From: Palsa-504 sp963744005
GTDB taxonomy: Bacteria; Actinomycetota; Actinomycetes; Streptosporangiales; Streptosporangiaceae
NCBI GenBank assembly: GCA_963744005.1
Contig: CAVURU010000002.1
Coordinates: 124,001 to 188,000, forward strand
Reading direction: 5' to 3'
DNA: 64,000 bases
Position 1 is the stretch's first letter. Each line of letters starts with the position of its first letter. Made by a program: the position numbers and the translations under genes. Shown here in pieces: positions 33,024 through 41,689 of the stretch. The notes below the pieces were generated by a model, which was not told the origin of the DNA, made no database searches, and saw only the letters and a program-made list of their open reading frames with translations.

Positions 33024-33305
33024 TTAGTGATAGTCAATGATTTCCACGTCTTCCGGGCCTGCGCCGGACCATGTGAAGCAGATCCGCCACTGCTGGTTGA
33101 TCCTTATGCCGTATTGCCCGAAACGATCTCCAGTCAGCTTCTCCAGCCGGTTACCCGGCGGGATCAGAAGGTCGGCTAAGGTCTCAGCGGCATCGAGCAT
33201 GGCCAGCTTGCGCCAGGCGACACGCTGCACCGGACCATCAAGCCGACGTGACCGCTGGCGGCTCCAGATTGCCTCGGTGTCCTTGTCGCGGAACGAGCGC
33301 AGCAC
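33024..33305 (-). CDS. higB: HigB/RelE-type toxin
   Basis: A 93-residue RelE/ParE-superfamily toxin: MLRSFRDKDTEAIWSRQRSRRL start, LDAAETLADLLIPPGNRLEKLTGDRFGQYGIRINQQWRICFTW core, EDVEIIDYH end. The basic and aromatic residues of HigB catalysis (Arg in YGIRINQQWR and the C-terminal His) are present. HigB cuts mRNA on the ribosome; the neighbouring HigA neutralises it. Confidence 0.9.
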   Translation of the reverse strand: MLRSFRDKDTEAIWSRQRSRRLDGPVQRVAWRKLAMLDAAETLADLLIPPGNRLEKLTGDRFGQYGIRINQQWRICFTWSGAGPEDVEIIDYH

Positions 33306-33315
33306 CTACTCATAA

Positions 33316-33349
33316 TAACGCGATGCGTTAATAACGCAACACGTTATTA
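33316..33349. promoter_or_regulatory. HigBA operators
   Basis: TAACGC-GAT-GCGTTA (33316-33330) and TAATAACG-CAACA-CGTTATTA (33329-33349), two overlapping perfect inverted repeats just upstream of the toxin start. These should be the HigA-binding sites that make the pair self-repressing. Confidence 0.7.
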
Positions 33350-33476
33350 CTCAGAATGCTGTGTTGGTGCGGTGACTCGGCGCGCGATGCCGGAGGGCCC
33401 CGGACGCGCCTAGCTGCCACACCCGGGGCCCGGTACCGGTGCACCCGGGCTAGCGGGTGCGTCGGTCGAGAGTTCT

Positions 33477-33827
33477 TTAGCCCTGCTGGGTCAATCCCAC
33501 CACGTGCCCCTGAGGGTCCGCGATCAGCGCGAAGGCCACGCCCGGGATGTGCTGCGGCTCCTGGATGACCCGGCCGCCGAGGTCGGCGGCCCGCTGCACC
33601 GCCGCGTCGATGTCGTCCACCGCGACGAAGAAGGTGACCAGGTCCGCGCCGCCCTGGAGCGGGCTGATCGCGGTGTACAGGGCGTCGGGAACGCCGGTGT
33701 CGACGAAGGTGTAGCCGGGGATGGCCCCCGGTTCGGGATAACTCCAGCCGAGCAGGTCCCCGAAGAACTTACGGGTCGCATCGGGGTCATTCGACCGGAT
33801 CTCGGCGTGCACGATCGGGTTGGGCAT
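33477..33827 (-). CDS. VOC (glyoxalase/bleomycin-resistance fold) protein
   Basis: A 116-residue single vicinal-oxygen-chelate domain: PIVHAEIRSNDPDATRKFFGDLLGWSYPE start, AISPLQGGADLVTFFVAVDDIDAAVQRAADLGGRVIQEP and VAFALIADPQGHVVGL end. The His near the start (VHAEI) and the Glu-like position near the end fit a metal site, but the usual Glu is replaced by His in DPQGHVVGL. GAGGGAAAG precedes ATG. Function likely binding or detoxification of a small molecule. Confidence 0.85.
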   Translation of the reverse strand: MPNPIVHAEIRSNDPDATRKFFGDLLGWSYPEPGAIPGYTFVDTGVPDALYTAISPLQGGADLVTFFVAVDDIDAAVQRAADLGGRVIQEPQHIPGVAFALIADPQGHVVGLTQQG

Positions 33828-33986
33828 CGTCTTTCCCTCGCTCTAGCCGGGACGCCCCGCCGGCGCCCCTTCTGCCCTCACCACGAACGGGACTCCCCCG
33901 GATCCGACATCAGCCGCGACCGATGTAGCTGGCCGGCGTTCATGGCCCGGCCGACGATCCCGTTATCCGCTGCCGGCCTCGTGAAA

Positions 33987-34003
33987 TCACCATGATCCGG
34001 TGA
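33987..34003. promoter_or_regulatory. regulon operator site A (LAL1 promoter)
   Basis: TCACCATGATCCGGTGA: inverted pentamers around a 7-base core with GATC. It lies over the -35 region of a leaderless promoter whose -10 is TAACCT (34,011-34,016) before GTG 34,022. One of seven copies of the motif TCACC-N7-GGTGA in 33.9-48.4 kb. Confidence 0.65.
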
Positions 34004-34021
34004 TGCCCGCTAACCTGCCCG

Positions 34022-36769
34022 GTGGCCAGTATGGGTGCCGGGCGGAACCCGGATCGGAGTTCCGCCCCGGCAACCATGACTGCGATATCGGCAACGGAAG
34101 ACGCGCGATATAACTCGCGGCACGACCGGGGTGGCTCGGACTCCGTCCGGCTGGTCGCTCGCGATGATCTTGTCGCCCGCGTGGAACAGGCGACAGCGCG
34201 AAAGGTGACCGTTATCTGCGCGCCTGCGGGCAGCGGGAAGACGTCGCTGTTGCGTGCCTGGGCCGCTGGTCCGGGCCGGGCGCACCGGGTGGCTTTCGTA
34301 TCGGTCAGGCACGAGGAGCACGACGCGCAGGTCTTCTGGCTTGCGCTGCTGTCGGCGGTTCGCCGTGCCTGCGGCACGATCGGAGATGAATCATCGGCCC
34401 CGGCTCCGGAGTCCAGCGGGCACGAGCTGGCTGGCCGCGTGCTGAGCGAGCTGGCTGGCTCCGGCGGCCGGGTCGTGGTGGTGATCGACGACGTGCACGA
34501 GCTGGCCTCCCGGGAAGCACTCGCCCAGCTCGCCTGGCTGCTGGCGAGTCTCCCCCAGCCGGCGCACGTTGTCGTGTCAACGCGCCATGATGTGCGGCTG
34601 GGCCTGCATCAGCTGCGTCTGGCTGGTGAGCTGGCCGAGATCCGGTCCCCCGACCTGCGCTTTTCCGAGCGCGAAACACGCGAGCTCCTTCGTGCCTCAG
34701 GCATTGTGCTGTCGGAGGCCGGGGCGGCGCGGCTGCACCAGCGAACCGAGGGATGGGCGGCGGGGCTGCGGCTGGCGGCGCTGTCCCTGAGCCATCACCC
34801 CGACCCGGACCAGTTCGTCGCCGAGTTCTCGGGCAGCGACCACACGGTCGCCGAATACCTGCTGGCCGAGATGCTCGAACGCCAGCCGCCCGCTGTCCAG
34901 GACCTGCTCCTGCGCACCTGCCTGCTCCGCCGGGTCAACGGCGAGCTTGCTGACCTGCTGACCGGCCGGCCCGGCGCAGAACGGATCCTGCTGGACCTCG
35001 AGGACGCCAGCGCCTTCGTCGAGTCGCTGGATCTCGAGCGGACCTGGTTCCGCTACCACCACCTGTTCGCGGACTTCCTGCGGCTCGAGCTGCGCCGGAC
35101 GCTGCCCGCGGAAGTACCGGTGCTGCACCGGCGGGCCGCGAAGTGGCTGATCCAGCACGGCGAGGCGGCCGAGGCTACCCGGCACGCGCAGGCGGCGGGC
35201 GACTGGGCTGATGCGGCCCGGATGCTCGCCGACCATTCCTTCAGCCTGACCCTCGACGGGCAAGCACAGACCATGCAGGCCCTGCTCCGGGCTTTCCCGC
35301 CCGGTGCAGACCACCCCGAGCTGGCCCTGGTACGCGCGATGGGCGACATCACCTCGGGACGGCTGGACGAGGCGGCCGCCCATCTGGCCCTCGCCGAGGC
35401 GCACGTCCGGACCATGCCGCCGGACCGCCGGCGCCGCCTGCGGGTGGCGATCGTGTCGCTACGGCTGTCGCTGGCCAGGCGGCGCGGTCACCTGGCCGGC
35501 GCCGTCGAGCAGGCCAGGTTCCTCGTTTCCCCGGTCACCGGGTCCGCCGGCGAGGACCTCGCGCTCGGCAGTGACCTGCGCGCGATGGCGCTGATGAACC
35601 TGGGGACCGCCGAGGCGTGGACGCTGGGGCCAGCCGACGCACCAGACGCCGAGCGGCACCTCCGGGAGGGCGCTGCCCTGGCCCGAGAGATCGGCCGCCC
35701 GTACCTGGAAGTCGGCTGCCTGGCGCAGCTCGGGTTCGCATCGCTGGTCCTGCACTCATTCGCCACCACCCAGCAGCGCTGCCGCGAGGCGATAGACCTC
35801 GCTGAGCGCTACGGCTGGGGCGCGGAACCAGTGGTCGCTCCCGCGCTGGTCATGCTGGCCGGCACGATGATCTGGACGGGTGAGTTCGAGGAGGGCGAGC
35901 GATGGCTGCAGCGGACCAGGCAGGCCCTGCAGACTGACGCCGGGCCGGACATCGCGCTCCTGCTGCACCAGACGGCCGGGATATTGCACGTCGGCCGCGG
36001 CCGTCATCACGAGGCGCTGGAGGAACTCAGCGCGGCCGAGCATCTCGGACGGCAGCTGGCGGACTCGCGGGCGCTCGCGAGCCGGGTGACCCGCTGGGTG
36101 CCAGCTACCCAGGCCCGCCTCGGAATGATCGGCGAGGCCCGCGCCTTCCTCTCGGCGCTCGATGCCACGCAGGCCGGCTCCGCGGAGATACGCAACGCCC
36201 GCGCGGTGATCTGCTTGGCCGAATCCGATCCGGCCGGAGCTCTGGCCGCAGCAACCGATGTCCTGGACGGCACGGCACCGGCGCTCGGGCCCGTCACCCT
36301 GATCGAGGCGCACCTGCTGGCCGGGCTCGCTCACCGTGAGCTCGGTGACCAGCGCGCGGCCAGCCATGCAGCGGAAAGGGCACTGGCCCTGGCTGAGCCT
36401 GACCGGCTGATCTTGCCGTTCGCGATGACCGATTCAGCCGGGCTGCTGGAGACGCTGCCCCGGCATGAGACAGCGCACACGGCACTGCTCGCGGACATCC
36501 TCGACGTCCTGCCCGGCTCATCTCCGGCGGCTCAGCAGCCGTCCTCATCACCGCAGGCGGAAGCGCTCAGCGCGGGCGAGCTCAAGGTGCTGCGATATCT
36601 GCCCACCAACCTGTCCCGGCCCGAGATCGCCGGCGAGCTGTCCGTCTCGCTGAATACGGTCAGCGCGCATATCCGCAGCATCTACGCCAAGCTGCAGGTC
36701 CGTGACCGTTCCTCGGCCGTGCAGCGCGCCCGCGAGCTGAGGTTGCTGTCGTCCGGCCGCACGCGGTAG
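34022..36769 (+). CDS. LAL family LuxR-type transcriptional regulator 1
   Basis: A 915-residue large ATP-binding LuxR regulator (MalT type). The Walker A ICAPAGSGKTSLL is at residues 65-77 and the DDVHEL Walker B near residue 160; a helical sensor region of about 600 residues with TPR-like repeats follows. The C-terminal helix-turn-helix LSAGELKVLRYLPTNLSRPEIAGELSVSLNTVSAHIRSIYAKLQVRDRSSAV occupies about 845-898. GTG 34022, six bases after a TAACCT -10, supports leaderless translation and an N-terminal extension of about 45 residues. It is a close paralogue of the gene at 48,393 and stands under operator A, so it may regulate itself. Confidence 0.88.
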   Translation: MASMGAGRNPDRSSAPATMTAISATEDARYNSRHDRGGSDSVRLVARDDLVARVEQATARKVTVICAPAGSGKTSLLRAWAAGPGRAHRVAFVSVRHEEHDAQVFWLALLSAVRRACGTIGDESSAPAPESSGHELAGRVLSELAGSGGRVVVVIDDVHELASREALAQLAWLLASLPQPAHVVVSTRHDVRLGLHQLRLAGELAEIRSPDLRFSERETRELLRASGIVLSEAGAARLHQRTEGWAAGLRLAALSLSHHPDPDQFVAEFSGSDHTVAEYLLAEMLERQPPAVQDLLLRTCLLRRVNGELADLLTGRPGAERILLDLEDASAFVESLDLERTWFRYHHLFADFLRLELRRTLPAEVPVLHRRAAKWLIQHGEAAEATRHAQAAGDWADAARMLADHSFSLTLDGQAQTMQALLRAFPPGADHPELALVRAMGDITSGRLDEAAAHLALAEAHVRTMPPDRRRRLRVAIVSLRLSLARRRGHLAGAVEQARFLVSPVTGSAGEDLALGSDLRAMALMNLGTAEAWTLGPADAPDAERHLREGAALAREIGRPYLEVGCLAQLGFASLVLHSFATTQQRCREAIDLAERYGWGAEPVVAPALVMLAGTMIWTGEFEEGERWLQRTRQALQTDAGPDIALLLHQTAGILHVGRGRHHEALEELSAAEHLGRQLADSRALASRVTRWVPATQARLGMIGEARAFLSALDATQAGSAEIRNARAVICLAESDPAGALAAATDVLDGTAPALGPVTLIEAHLLAGLAHRELGDQRAASHAAERALALAEPDRLILPFAMTDSAGLLETLPRHETAHTALLADILDVLPGSSPAAQQPSSSPQAEALSAGELKVLRYLPTNLSRPEIAGELSVSLNTVSAHIRSIYAKLQVRDRSSAVQRARELRLLSSGRTR

Positions 36770-36820
36770 CCCGCCGCCAGCACCGACTCAGCGCACGACC
36801 GCTAACGGCAGACTTATCCC

Positions 36821-37588
36821 GTGACCCGAATCTTCATTACCGGCTCCACGGACGGACTGGGCCGAGCCGCCGCCGGGGCCCTCATGGCAGCGGGCCATGA
36901 GGTTGTCCTCCACGCCCGCAGCCGCGAGCGGGCGGCGGCTCTTGGCGACCGCGCGGCCGACGCCGCGGGAGTGGTCATCGGCGACCTCAGCAGTGCCGCC
37001 GAGACCCGAGACCTTGCCACTCAGGTGAACCGGATCGGCCGGATGGACACGGTGATCCACAACGCCGGCGTCTACCTCGGGCCGTCCCGCGCCGCGACCG
37101 CCGACGGCCACGCGAAGACCCTGGCGGTGAACACCCTGGCACCGTACCTGCTCACGGCGCTGATGGACCGCCCGGACCGGCTGATCTACCTCAGCAGCGG
37201 ACTGCATCACACCAGCACCAGATCCCTCCGGGATATCGACTGGGCCGGGCGGTCATGGAACGCCGGACAGGCCTACGCCGAGAGCAAGCTCTACGTCACG
37301 GCGCTCACGCTCACCCTGGCGCGGATCTGGCCGGAAGTGCTCAGCAACGCCGTCGATCCAGGCTGGGTCCCGACCAAAATGGGCGGCGCGGCGGCCACCG
37401 GTGATCTGGAGATGGGCTACCGCACGCAGACATAGCTGGCCGTCAGCAACGACGCCGCCGCCACCGTGAGCGGCGGCTACTGGTACCACCGCCAGCAACA
37501 GAGACCCGCCGCCCAAGCCCGCGACCCGGCCTTCCAGGATCAGCTGATGGACCGGCTGGCCGCCCTCACCGGGGTAGCGCTGTCTTAG
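36821..37588 (+). pseudogene. short-chain dehydrogenase, in-frame TAG
   Basis: An SDR starting at GTG 36821: nucleotide-binding FITGSTDGLGRAA (residues 6-18), IHNAGVYLG, and the catalytic Ser in LIYLSSGLHH and YAESK (about Tyr 152, Lys 156). A TAG at 37,433-37,435 stops it at 204 residues, but the frame continues as LAVSNDAAATVSGGYWYHRQ to a TAG at 37,586-37,588. A Trp codon (TGG) at the stop would restore 255 residues with the family end (QTWLAVS). Nonsense mutation or a base error. The truncated product would keep the active site but lose the C-terminal lid. Confidence 0.7.
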
Positions 37589-37590
37589 TA

Positions 37591-38028
37591 TCAGGCCAGG
37601 TCAGCGGCCTTGAGTTCGAGGACAGGGATGGTACGGATCCCGGCTGTCTTGCGTTCGTACTCGGCAAAGCCGGGGTAACGACTCGCCTGCTCGGCGTAGA
37701 TGCGGTCGCGTTCAGCCCCGGTCACGTCGCGAACGGCCACCTTGTACGCCTCGGTTCCGCGTTCGACGCTGCCGTCACCGGCGGCCGTCAGGTTGCGGTA
37801 CCAGTCTGGGTCGGTCGGCGCGCCCGCCTTGGAGGCGAAGACGTAGATGATGCCCGGCTCGCTGTCGTGCGCGAGGTACATCATCGGGCTGACGTACTCC
37901 CGGCCGCTCTTGCGGCCACGGTGATGGACCAAGACCATGGGCGCGCCCTCGAAGTTTCCGCCCACCCTGCCCTCGTTGGCCCGGAACTCCGCGATGATCT
38001 GAGCGTTCCAGTCCACTGCTTCGGTCAT
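37591..38028 (-). CDS. deazaflavin (F420)-dependent nitroreductase family protein
   Basis: A 145-residue DDN-like flavin/F420 split-barrel protein with GAGGAG before ATG 38028. The family marks are FRANEGRVGGNFEGAPMVLVHHRGRKSGREYVSPMMYL (about 13-50; the GRKSG phosphate loop), DPDWYRNL and RDVTGAERDRIYAEQASRYPGFAEYERKT. These enzymes reduce quinones, coumarins or nitro compounds with F420H2 in actinobacteria. It is convergent with the SDR (three bases apart) and belongs by position to the LAL-bracketed block. Confidence 0.87.
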   Translation of the reverse strand: MTEAVDWNAQIIAEFRANEGRVGGNFEGAPMVLVHHRGRKSGREYVSPMMYLAHDSEPGIIYVFASKAGAPTDPDWYRNLTAAGDGSVERGTEAYKVAVRDVTGAERDRIYAEQASRYPGFAEYERKTAGIRTIPVLELKAADLA

Positions 38029-38188
38029 GTCGAACTCCTCTCGTTCACGATTCCCGCACCGTAGCCGATCCTGGTGACGGCGAGGCCCCCGGCCCGGTGT
38101 GCCGCGCAACGATGAACGACCTCGGCAGGTCAGCGGACCTGGCAGGCCGGGACCCGAGCGATCGGAGTTCTCCCCAGGGCCCCGGCGG

Positions 38189-39712
38189 TCAGGCCGGGAT
38201 GCCAGGGCCGGCTTCCGCCTGCGCGGGGGCCTGGCCTGGTGCGGGCGATGGCGCGCCCGGCTGAGTCAGGGGCCCGCTGCGGATCAGGGCGCCGCAGATG
38301 CCCGCGCCGGCGGCGAAGATCCCGGCCGTCCACCAGAACGCGGTGGTGTAGCCGTGAATGAGAGCCTGGCCATTCAGAGCTTGTCCGGTCAGCCGAGCCG
38401 AGGCGACGTGGGCGGCCAGGTAGGAGGTGACGGCCGCGGCGAAGATGCTGTTCAGCAGCGAGGTGCCCACTGAGGCGCCGAGTTGCTGGCCGACGTTGAG
38501 GGTAGCCGAGGCGACTCCCGCGTCCTGCGGGGCCACGCCGAAGGTGCCGGCGTTGATGGCCGGCGCGAAGACCAGGCCCGCGCCGATGCCGCCCACGATG
38601 ATCGGGCCGAGCACGCCTGCGGCATAGCCGGTGTGCGGGCCGAGCTGAGCGAGCCAGACCGCGCCCCCTGCCGCAGCCAGAAGCCCGGACGCGATCACGA
38701 GCCGAGGCCCGATCCTGGGCATCAGCACGATGGTGGCCAGATTGGCCGCGACGATGATACCGACGCTGAGCGGCAGGAACGCGACGCCCGTGACCAGCGG
38801 TGAATAGCCGAGGGTCTGCTGCAGGTAGTAGGTCAGGAACAAGAAGATCCCGAACAACCCGGCTGAGACGAACAGCATCGACAGGTAGGCGCCGCTCCGG
38901 TTGCGGTCGAGCACCACGCGAGGCGGCAGCAACGGGTTCGCGGCCCGGACCTGCCAGGCGGCGAAAGCAGCCAGCAGCACGACGCCAGCGGCCAGGAACC
39001 CGTACGTGGACGGCGTGGCCCAGCTGTGCGAGGCCGCGTTGGAGAACCCGTACACCAGGCAGAACAACCCGCCGGAGACAAGCAGCACGCCCGGGATGTC
39101 CAGCTTCGGCCGGGCCGAGGATGACTGGCGAGCCAAGAGCAGCGCACCGCCGACGAAGGCCACCCCGGCGAAGACCAGGTTCACGTACAGCGTCCACCGC
39201 CAGGACAGGTACTCGGTGAGCAAACCGCCGAGCAGCAGGCCGACGGCGCCGCCCGCGCCGGCGATCGCGCCGAACACGCCGAACGCCGTGTTGCGCTCCT
39301 TAGGCTCGGTGAACGTGGTGGTCAGCAGGGCCAGCGCGGTCGGCACGAGCAGGGCCGCGAACGCGCCCTGGAACGCCCGCGCGGTGACCAGCATCGCGAA
39401 GTTGACCGACGCGCCGCCGATAGCCGAGACTCCGGCGAAGCCCGCCAGCCCGGTCAGGAACGTGACCTTCGGGCCCAGCAGGTCCGACAGCTTGCCGCCG
39501 AGCAGCAGCAAACTGCCGAACGACAGGGTGTAAGCGGTGACCACCCACTGCCGGTCCACGGTCGAGAAATGCAGCGCCTGCTGCGCCGACGGCAACGCGA
39601 TGTTCATCACCGTCAGGTCCAGCACCACCATCAGCTGGGCCAGGCCGATCACGCAAAGCAGCACCCAGCGCCGCCGGTCTTGGCCGACACCGGCCACGGT
39701 GGCTTCAGCCAT
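38189..39712 (-). CDS. DHA2-type MFS exporter
   Basis: A 507-residue drug:proton antiporter-2 pump with 14 hydrophobic segments. The start MVVLDLTVMNIALPSAQQAL (conserved L-D-x-T-V-x-N-I-A-L-P), the LSDLLGPKVTFL loop and ATLNVGQQLGASVGTSLLNSI (C motif region, about residues 398-418) are typical. It lies downstream of operator F on the minus strand. ATG 39712 gives the family N-terminus; GGAG is ten bases away. It is the clear efflux component of the block. Confidence 0.88.
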   Translation of the reverse strand: MAEATVAGVGQDRRRWVLLCVIGLAQLMVVLDLTVMNIALPSAQQALHFSTVDRQWVVTAYTLSFGSLLLLGGKLSDLLGPKVTFLTGLAGFAGVSAIGGASVNFAMLVTARAFQGAFAALLVPTALALLTTTFTEPKERNTAFGVFGAIAGAGGAVGLLLGGLLTEYLSWRWTLYVNLVFAGVAFVGGALLLARQSSSARPKLDIPGVLLVSGGLFCLVYGFSNAASHSWATPSTYGFLAAGVVLLAAFAAWQVRAANPLLPPRVVLDRNRSGAYLSMLFVSAGLFGIFLFLTYYLQQTLGYSPLVTGVAFLPLSVGIIVAANLATIVLMPRIGPRLVIASGLLAAAGGAVWLAQLGPHTGYAAGVLGPIIVGGIGAGLVFAPAINAGTFGVAPQDAGVASATLNVGQQLGASVGTSLLNSIFAAAVTSYLAAHVASARLTGQALNGQALIHGYTTAFWWTAGIFAAGAGICGALIRSGPLTQPGAPSPAPGQAPAQAEAGPGIPA

Positions 39713-39814
39713 GACAATCACGCTCCGTTTTTCTGCTGGCACTTCTTGGCTTTCGCAGCGGCATTAACGTCGAGATCGCCTCTGCAGTCTGGTGATCAGG
39801 CAGGTGAGCAATCG

Positions 39815-39831
39815 CCACCTGATCCCGGCGA
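39815..39831. promoter_or_regulatory. regulon operator site F (MFS promoter)
   Basis: CCACCTGATCCCGGCGA: the 17-base motif with one change in each arm and the same 7-base core length. It lies about 105 bases upstream of the DHA2 exporter start, right at the end of the esterase gene, so it can serve the exporter promoter. Confidence 0.5.
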
Positions 39832-40728
39832 TTAGCGGGCAGCGAGATGCGATGACAGGAACTGTCCGGCTCTGTCCAGGGCCGCGGTGGCTTCGTCCAG
39901 CATTTGGTAATAGGCCTGGAAAACGTGCGGCACGCCGGCGGTGATGTCGAGAGTGACGTCGACATCGGCGGTGGCGGCTCGACGCGCGAGACGAATGGCG
40001 TCATCGAGGAGAACCTCGTGTGATCCGCCTTGGATGACCAGCGGAGGCAAGCCGGACAGGTCGGCGAATATGGGGCTGATGAGACCGGAGGCGGCGGCTC
40101 GTCCGGCCGTGTAGTCGGGCACTCGGGATTGGAGGCTTTCCCGGCTCAGCAGCGGGTCGGCCGCGCGCTTGGTATCCAGGGTGGTCCCGGCCAGGGTGAG
40201 GTCGGCATACGGCGACATGACGAGGGCGGCCGCAGGCTGCGGCAGCCCGTGATCCCGGGCGTTGACGAGGGTGGCGATGGCCAGGCCGCCGCCTGCCGAC
40301 TCTCCCGCGATGGCGATGTCAGACGGGGCCGTACCGCTGTGCAGGAGAGCTCGGTAGGCGGCCAGGGCATCGTCGACCGCGGCCGGATACGGGTGCTCGG
40401 GAGCCAGCCGGTAATCGACGGAGATCACCTTCGCGCTCGTCCGCCGGCCGATCTGGGCGGCCAGGCCGGCGGATTGGAAGGCGTCACCCAGCACGTACAC
40501 CCCGCCGTGGAAGTACAGGACGACATGGCGTGGTTCGACTCCGTCAACCGTGACTTCCGCCGCCGGGACCCCGCCCAGCGAGGCCGCGGTCACGGTCACG
40601 TCGGCGGGCAGCGGCTGCGCCGATATCAGCTCCTTGAGCAACCGCCTCTGCTCGCTGATGGTGATGTCGGCCGGGAAGGCGGACTGCCGCAGGATCGCGT
40701 CGAGATTCTCTCGCTGCTCGGTACTCAC
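39832..40728 (-). CDS. alpha/beta hydrolase, HSL (hormone-sensitive lipase) family esterase
   Basis: A 298-residue esterase. The oxyanion motif HVVLYFHGGVYVLGDA (HGGG variant), the nucleophile elbow IAGESAGGG (Ser about 151) and the acid/base region GGSHEVLLDDA and AGVPHVFQAYYQM (His about 276) are present. GTG 40728 is chosen because it gives the family N-terminus; an upstream start would add 28 unrelated residues and place operator G inside the gene. It can release acids from esters and precedes the exporter on the same strand. Confidence 0.87.
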   Translation of the reverse strand: MSTEQRENLDAILRQSAFPADITISEQRRLLKELISAQPLPADVTVTAASLGGVPAAEVTVDGVEPRHVVLYFHGGVYVLGDAFQSAGLAAQIGRRTSAKVISVDYRLAPEHPYPAAVDDALAAYRALLHSGTAPSDIAIAGESAGGGLAIATLVNARDHGLPQPAAALVMSPYADLTLAGTTLDTKRAADPLLSRESLQSRVPDYTAGRAAASGLISPIFADLSGLPPLVIQGGSHEVLLDDAIRLARRAATADVDVTLDITAGVPHVFQAYYQMLDEATAALDRAGQFLSSHLAAR

Positions 40729-40800
40729 CCAAGATCTCTTTTCTTCAGGTTTGGATAGGCAGGTCGCGGCCAGGTTCTGCGCCATCCGGGTGAGGAGACA

Positions 40801-40817
40801 TCCCCGGATCACGGTGA
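40801..40817. promoter_or_regulatory. regulon operator site G (esterase promoter)
   Basis: TCCCCGGATCACGGTGA: the motif with one change in the left arm and an intact right arm. It is also part of the perfect palindrome GGATCAC-G-GTGATCC (40806-40820). It lies about 75 bases upstream of the esterase start. Confidence 0.5.
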
Positions 40818-40942
40818 TCCGCGCGGCTGTGACCCCGAGAACCGAACCGCTTCAGGCCGGCACGATAGGGCGAAACGACGGCATTAAAGGTCTCGGTAAT
40901 GGCCAATTGACAGCCATCCGCATCTTTATAAAGCTCGCGAAA

Positions 40943-40959
40943 TCACCAGAACCAGGTGA
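40943..40959. promoter_or_regulatory. regulon operator site C (LUD gene promoter)
   Basis: TCACCAGAACCAGGTGA: two intact arms and a 7-base core. It is 74 bases upstream of the LUD gene start. TAGCTT at 40,983-40,988 may be the -10 box. Confidence 0.6.
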
Positions 40960-41033
40960 GATTCACTCACCTTGATGCCTTATAGCTTCGGGGCAGTCGA
41001 CGAGCAGTTAGCCACTTCTAGGAGGACCTGCTA

Positions 41034-41663
41034 ATGAGCACGACTGCCGTTCCTGACCGATTCACCACGCTCCCGGACGAACACGCATTGCAGGCGACCG
41101 TCCTGGCGCTGGAGGAGCACGGGTTCAGTGTCGAGATGGCCGATGATCTGGATGCCGCGCGCCAGGCGGTGCTGGCCCGCATCCCGGAGGGCTCCTCGGT
41201 CATGACCAATGCCTCGGTGACGCTGGACCAGACCGGGATAGCAGAGGCCATCAACGATGGCGGCGGGCGGTGGGACTCAGCGCGGAACAAGATGTTCGCG
41301 CTGGACTTCGCGACCCAGGCGCAGCAGATGAAGGCGATCGGGGGCCAGCCCGACTACGCGCTGGGCAGTGTGCACGCGATCACCCGGGACGGCAGCCTGG
41401 TGATCGCGTCAGCGTCAGGCAGCCAGCTGGCCTCCTACGTCTGGGGCGCAACCAACGTGATCTTCGTGGTCGGCGCGCAGAAGCTGGTGCCCACTCTGGC
41501 CGCGGCACACGAGCGGATCTATCAGCACAGCCTCCCGCTGGAGGACGCCCGCGCCCAGGCCGCCTACGGGCAGCACAGTCAGGTGGCCAAGATCCTGGAG
41601 ATTCACACCGAACTGCCGGGCCGCATCCACGTCGTCCTTATCCGCCAGCCGGTCGGCTACTGA
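41034..41663 (+). CDS. LUD domain protein (LutC/YkgG-like)
   Basis: A 209-residue LUD domain. The block IPEGSSVMTNASVTLDQTGIAEAIN and NKMFALDFATQAQQMKAIGGQPDYALGSVHAITRDGSLVIASASGSQLASYVWGATNVIFVVGAQKLVPTLAAAHERI is the family's core. LUD proteins take part in lactate/glycolate oxidation but stand-alone actinobacterial copies have unknown roles. AGGAGG precedes ATG. The DsbA-like gene follows after 26 bases, so the two are probably one operon controlled from site C. Confidence 0.85.
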   Translation: MSTTAVPDRFTTLPDEHALQATVLALEEHGFSVEMADDLDAARQAVLARIPEGSSVMTNASVTLDQTGIAEAINDGGGRWDSARNKMFALDFATQAQQMKAIGGQPDYALGSVHAITRDGSLVIASASGSQLASYVWGATNVIFVVGAQKLVPTLAAAHERIYQHSLPLEDARAQAAYGQHSQVAKILEIHTELPGRIHVVLIRQPVGY

Positions 41664-41689
41664 ACCGCCGCAGCCGCCGGAGGTGCCCA

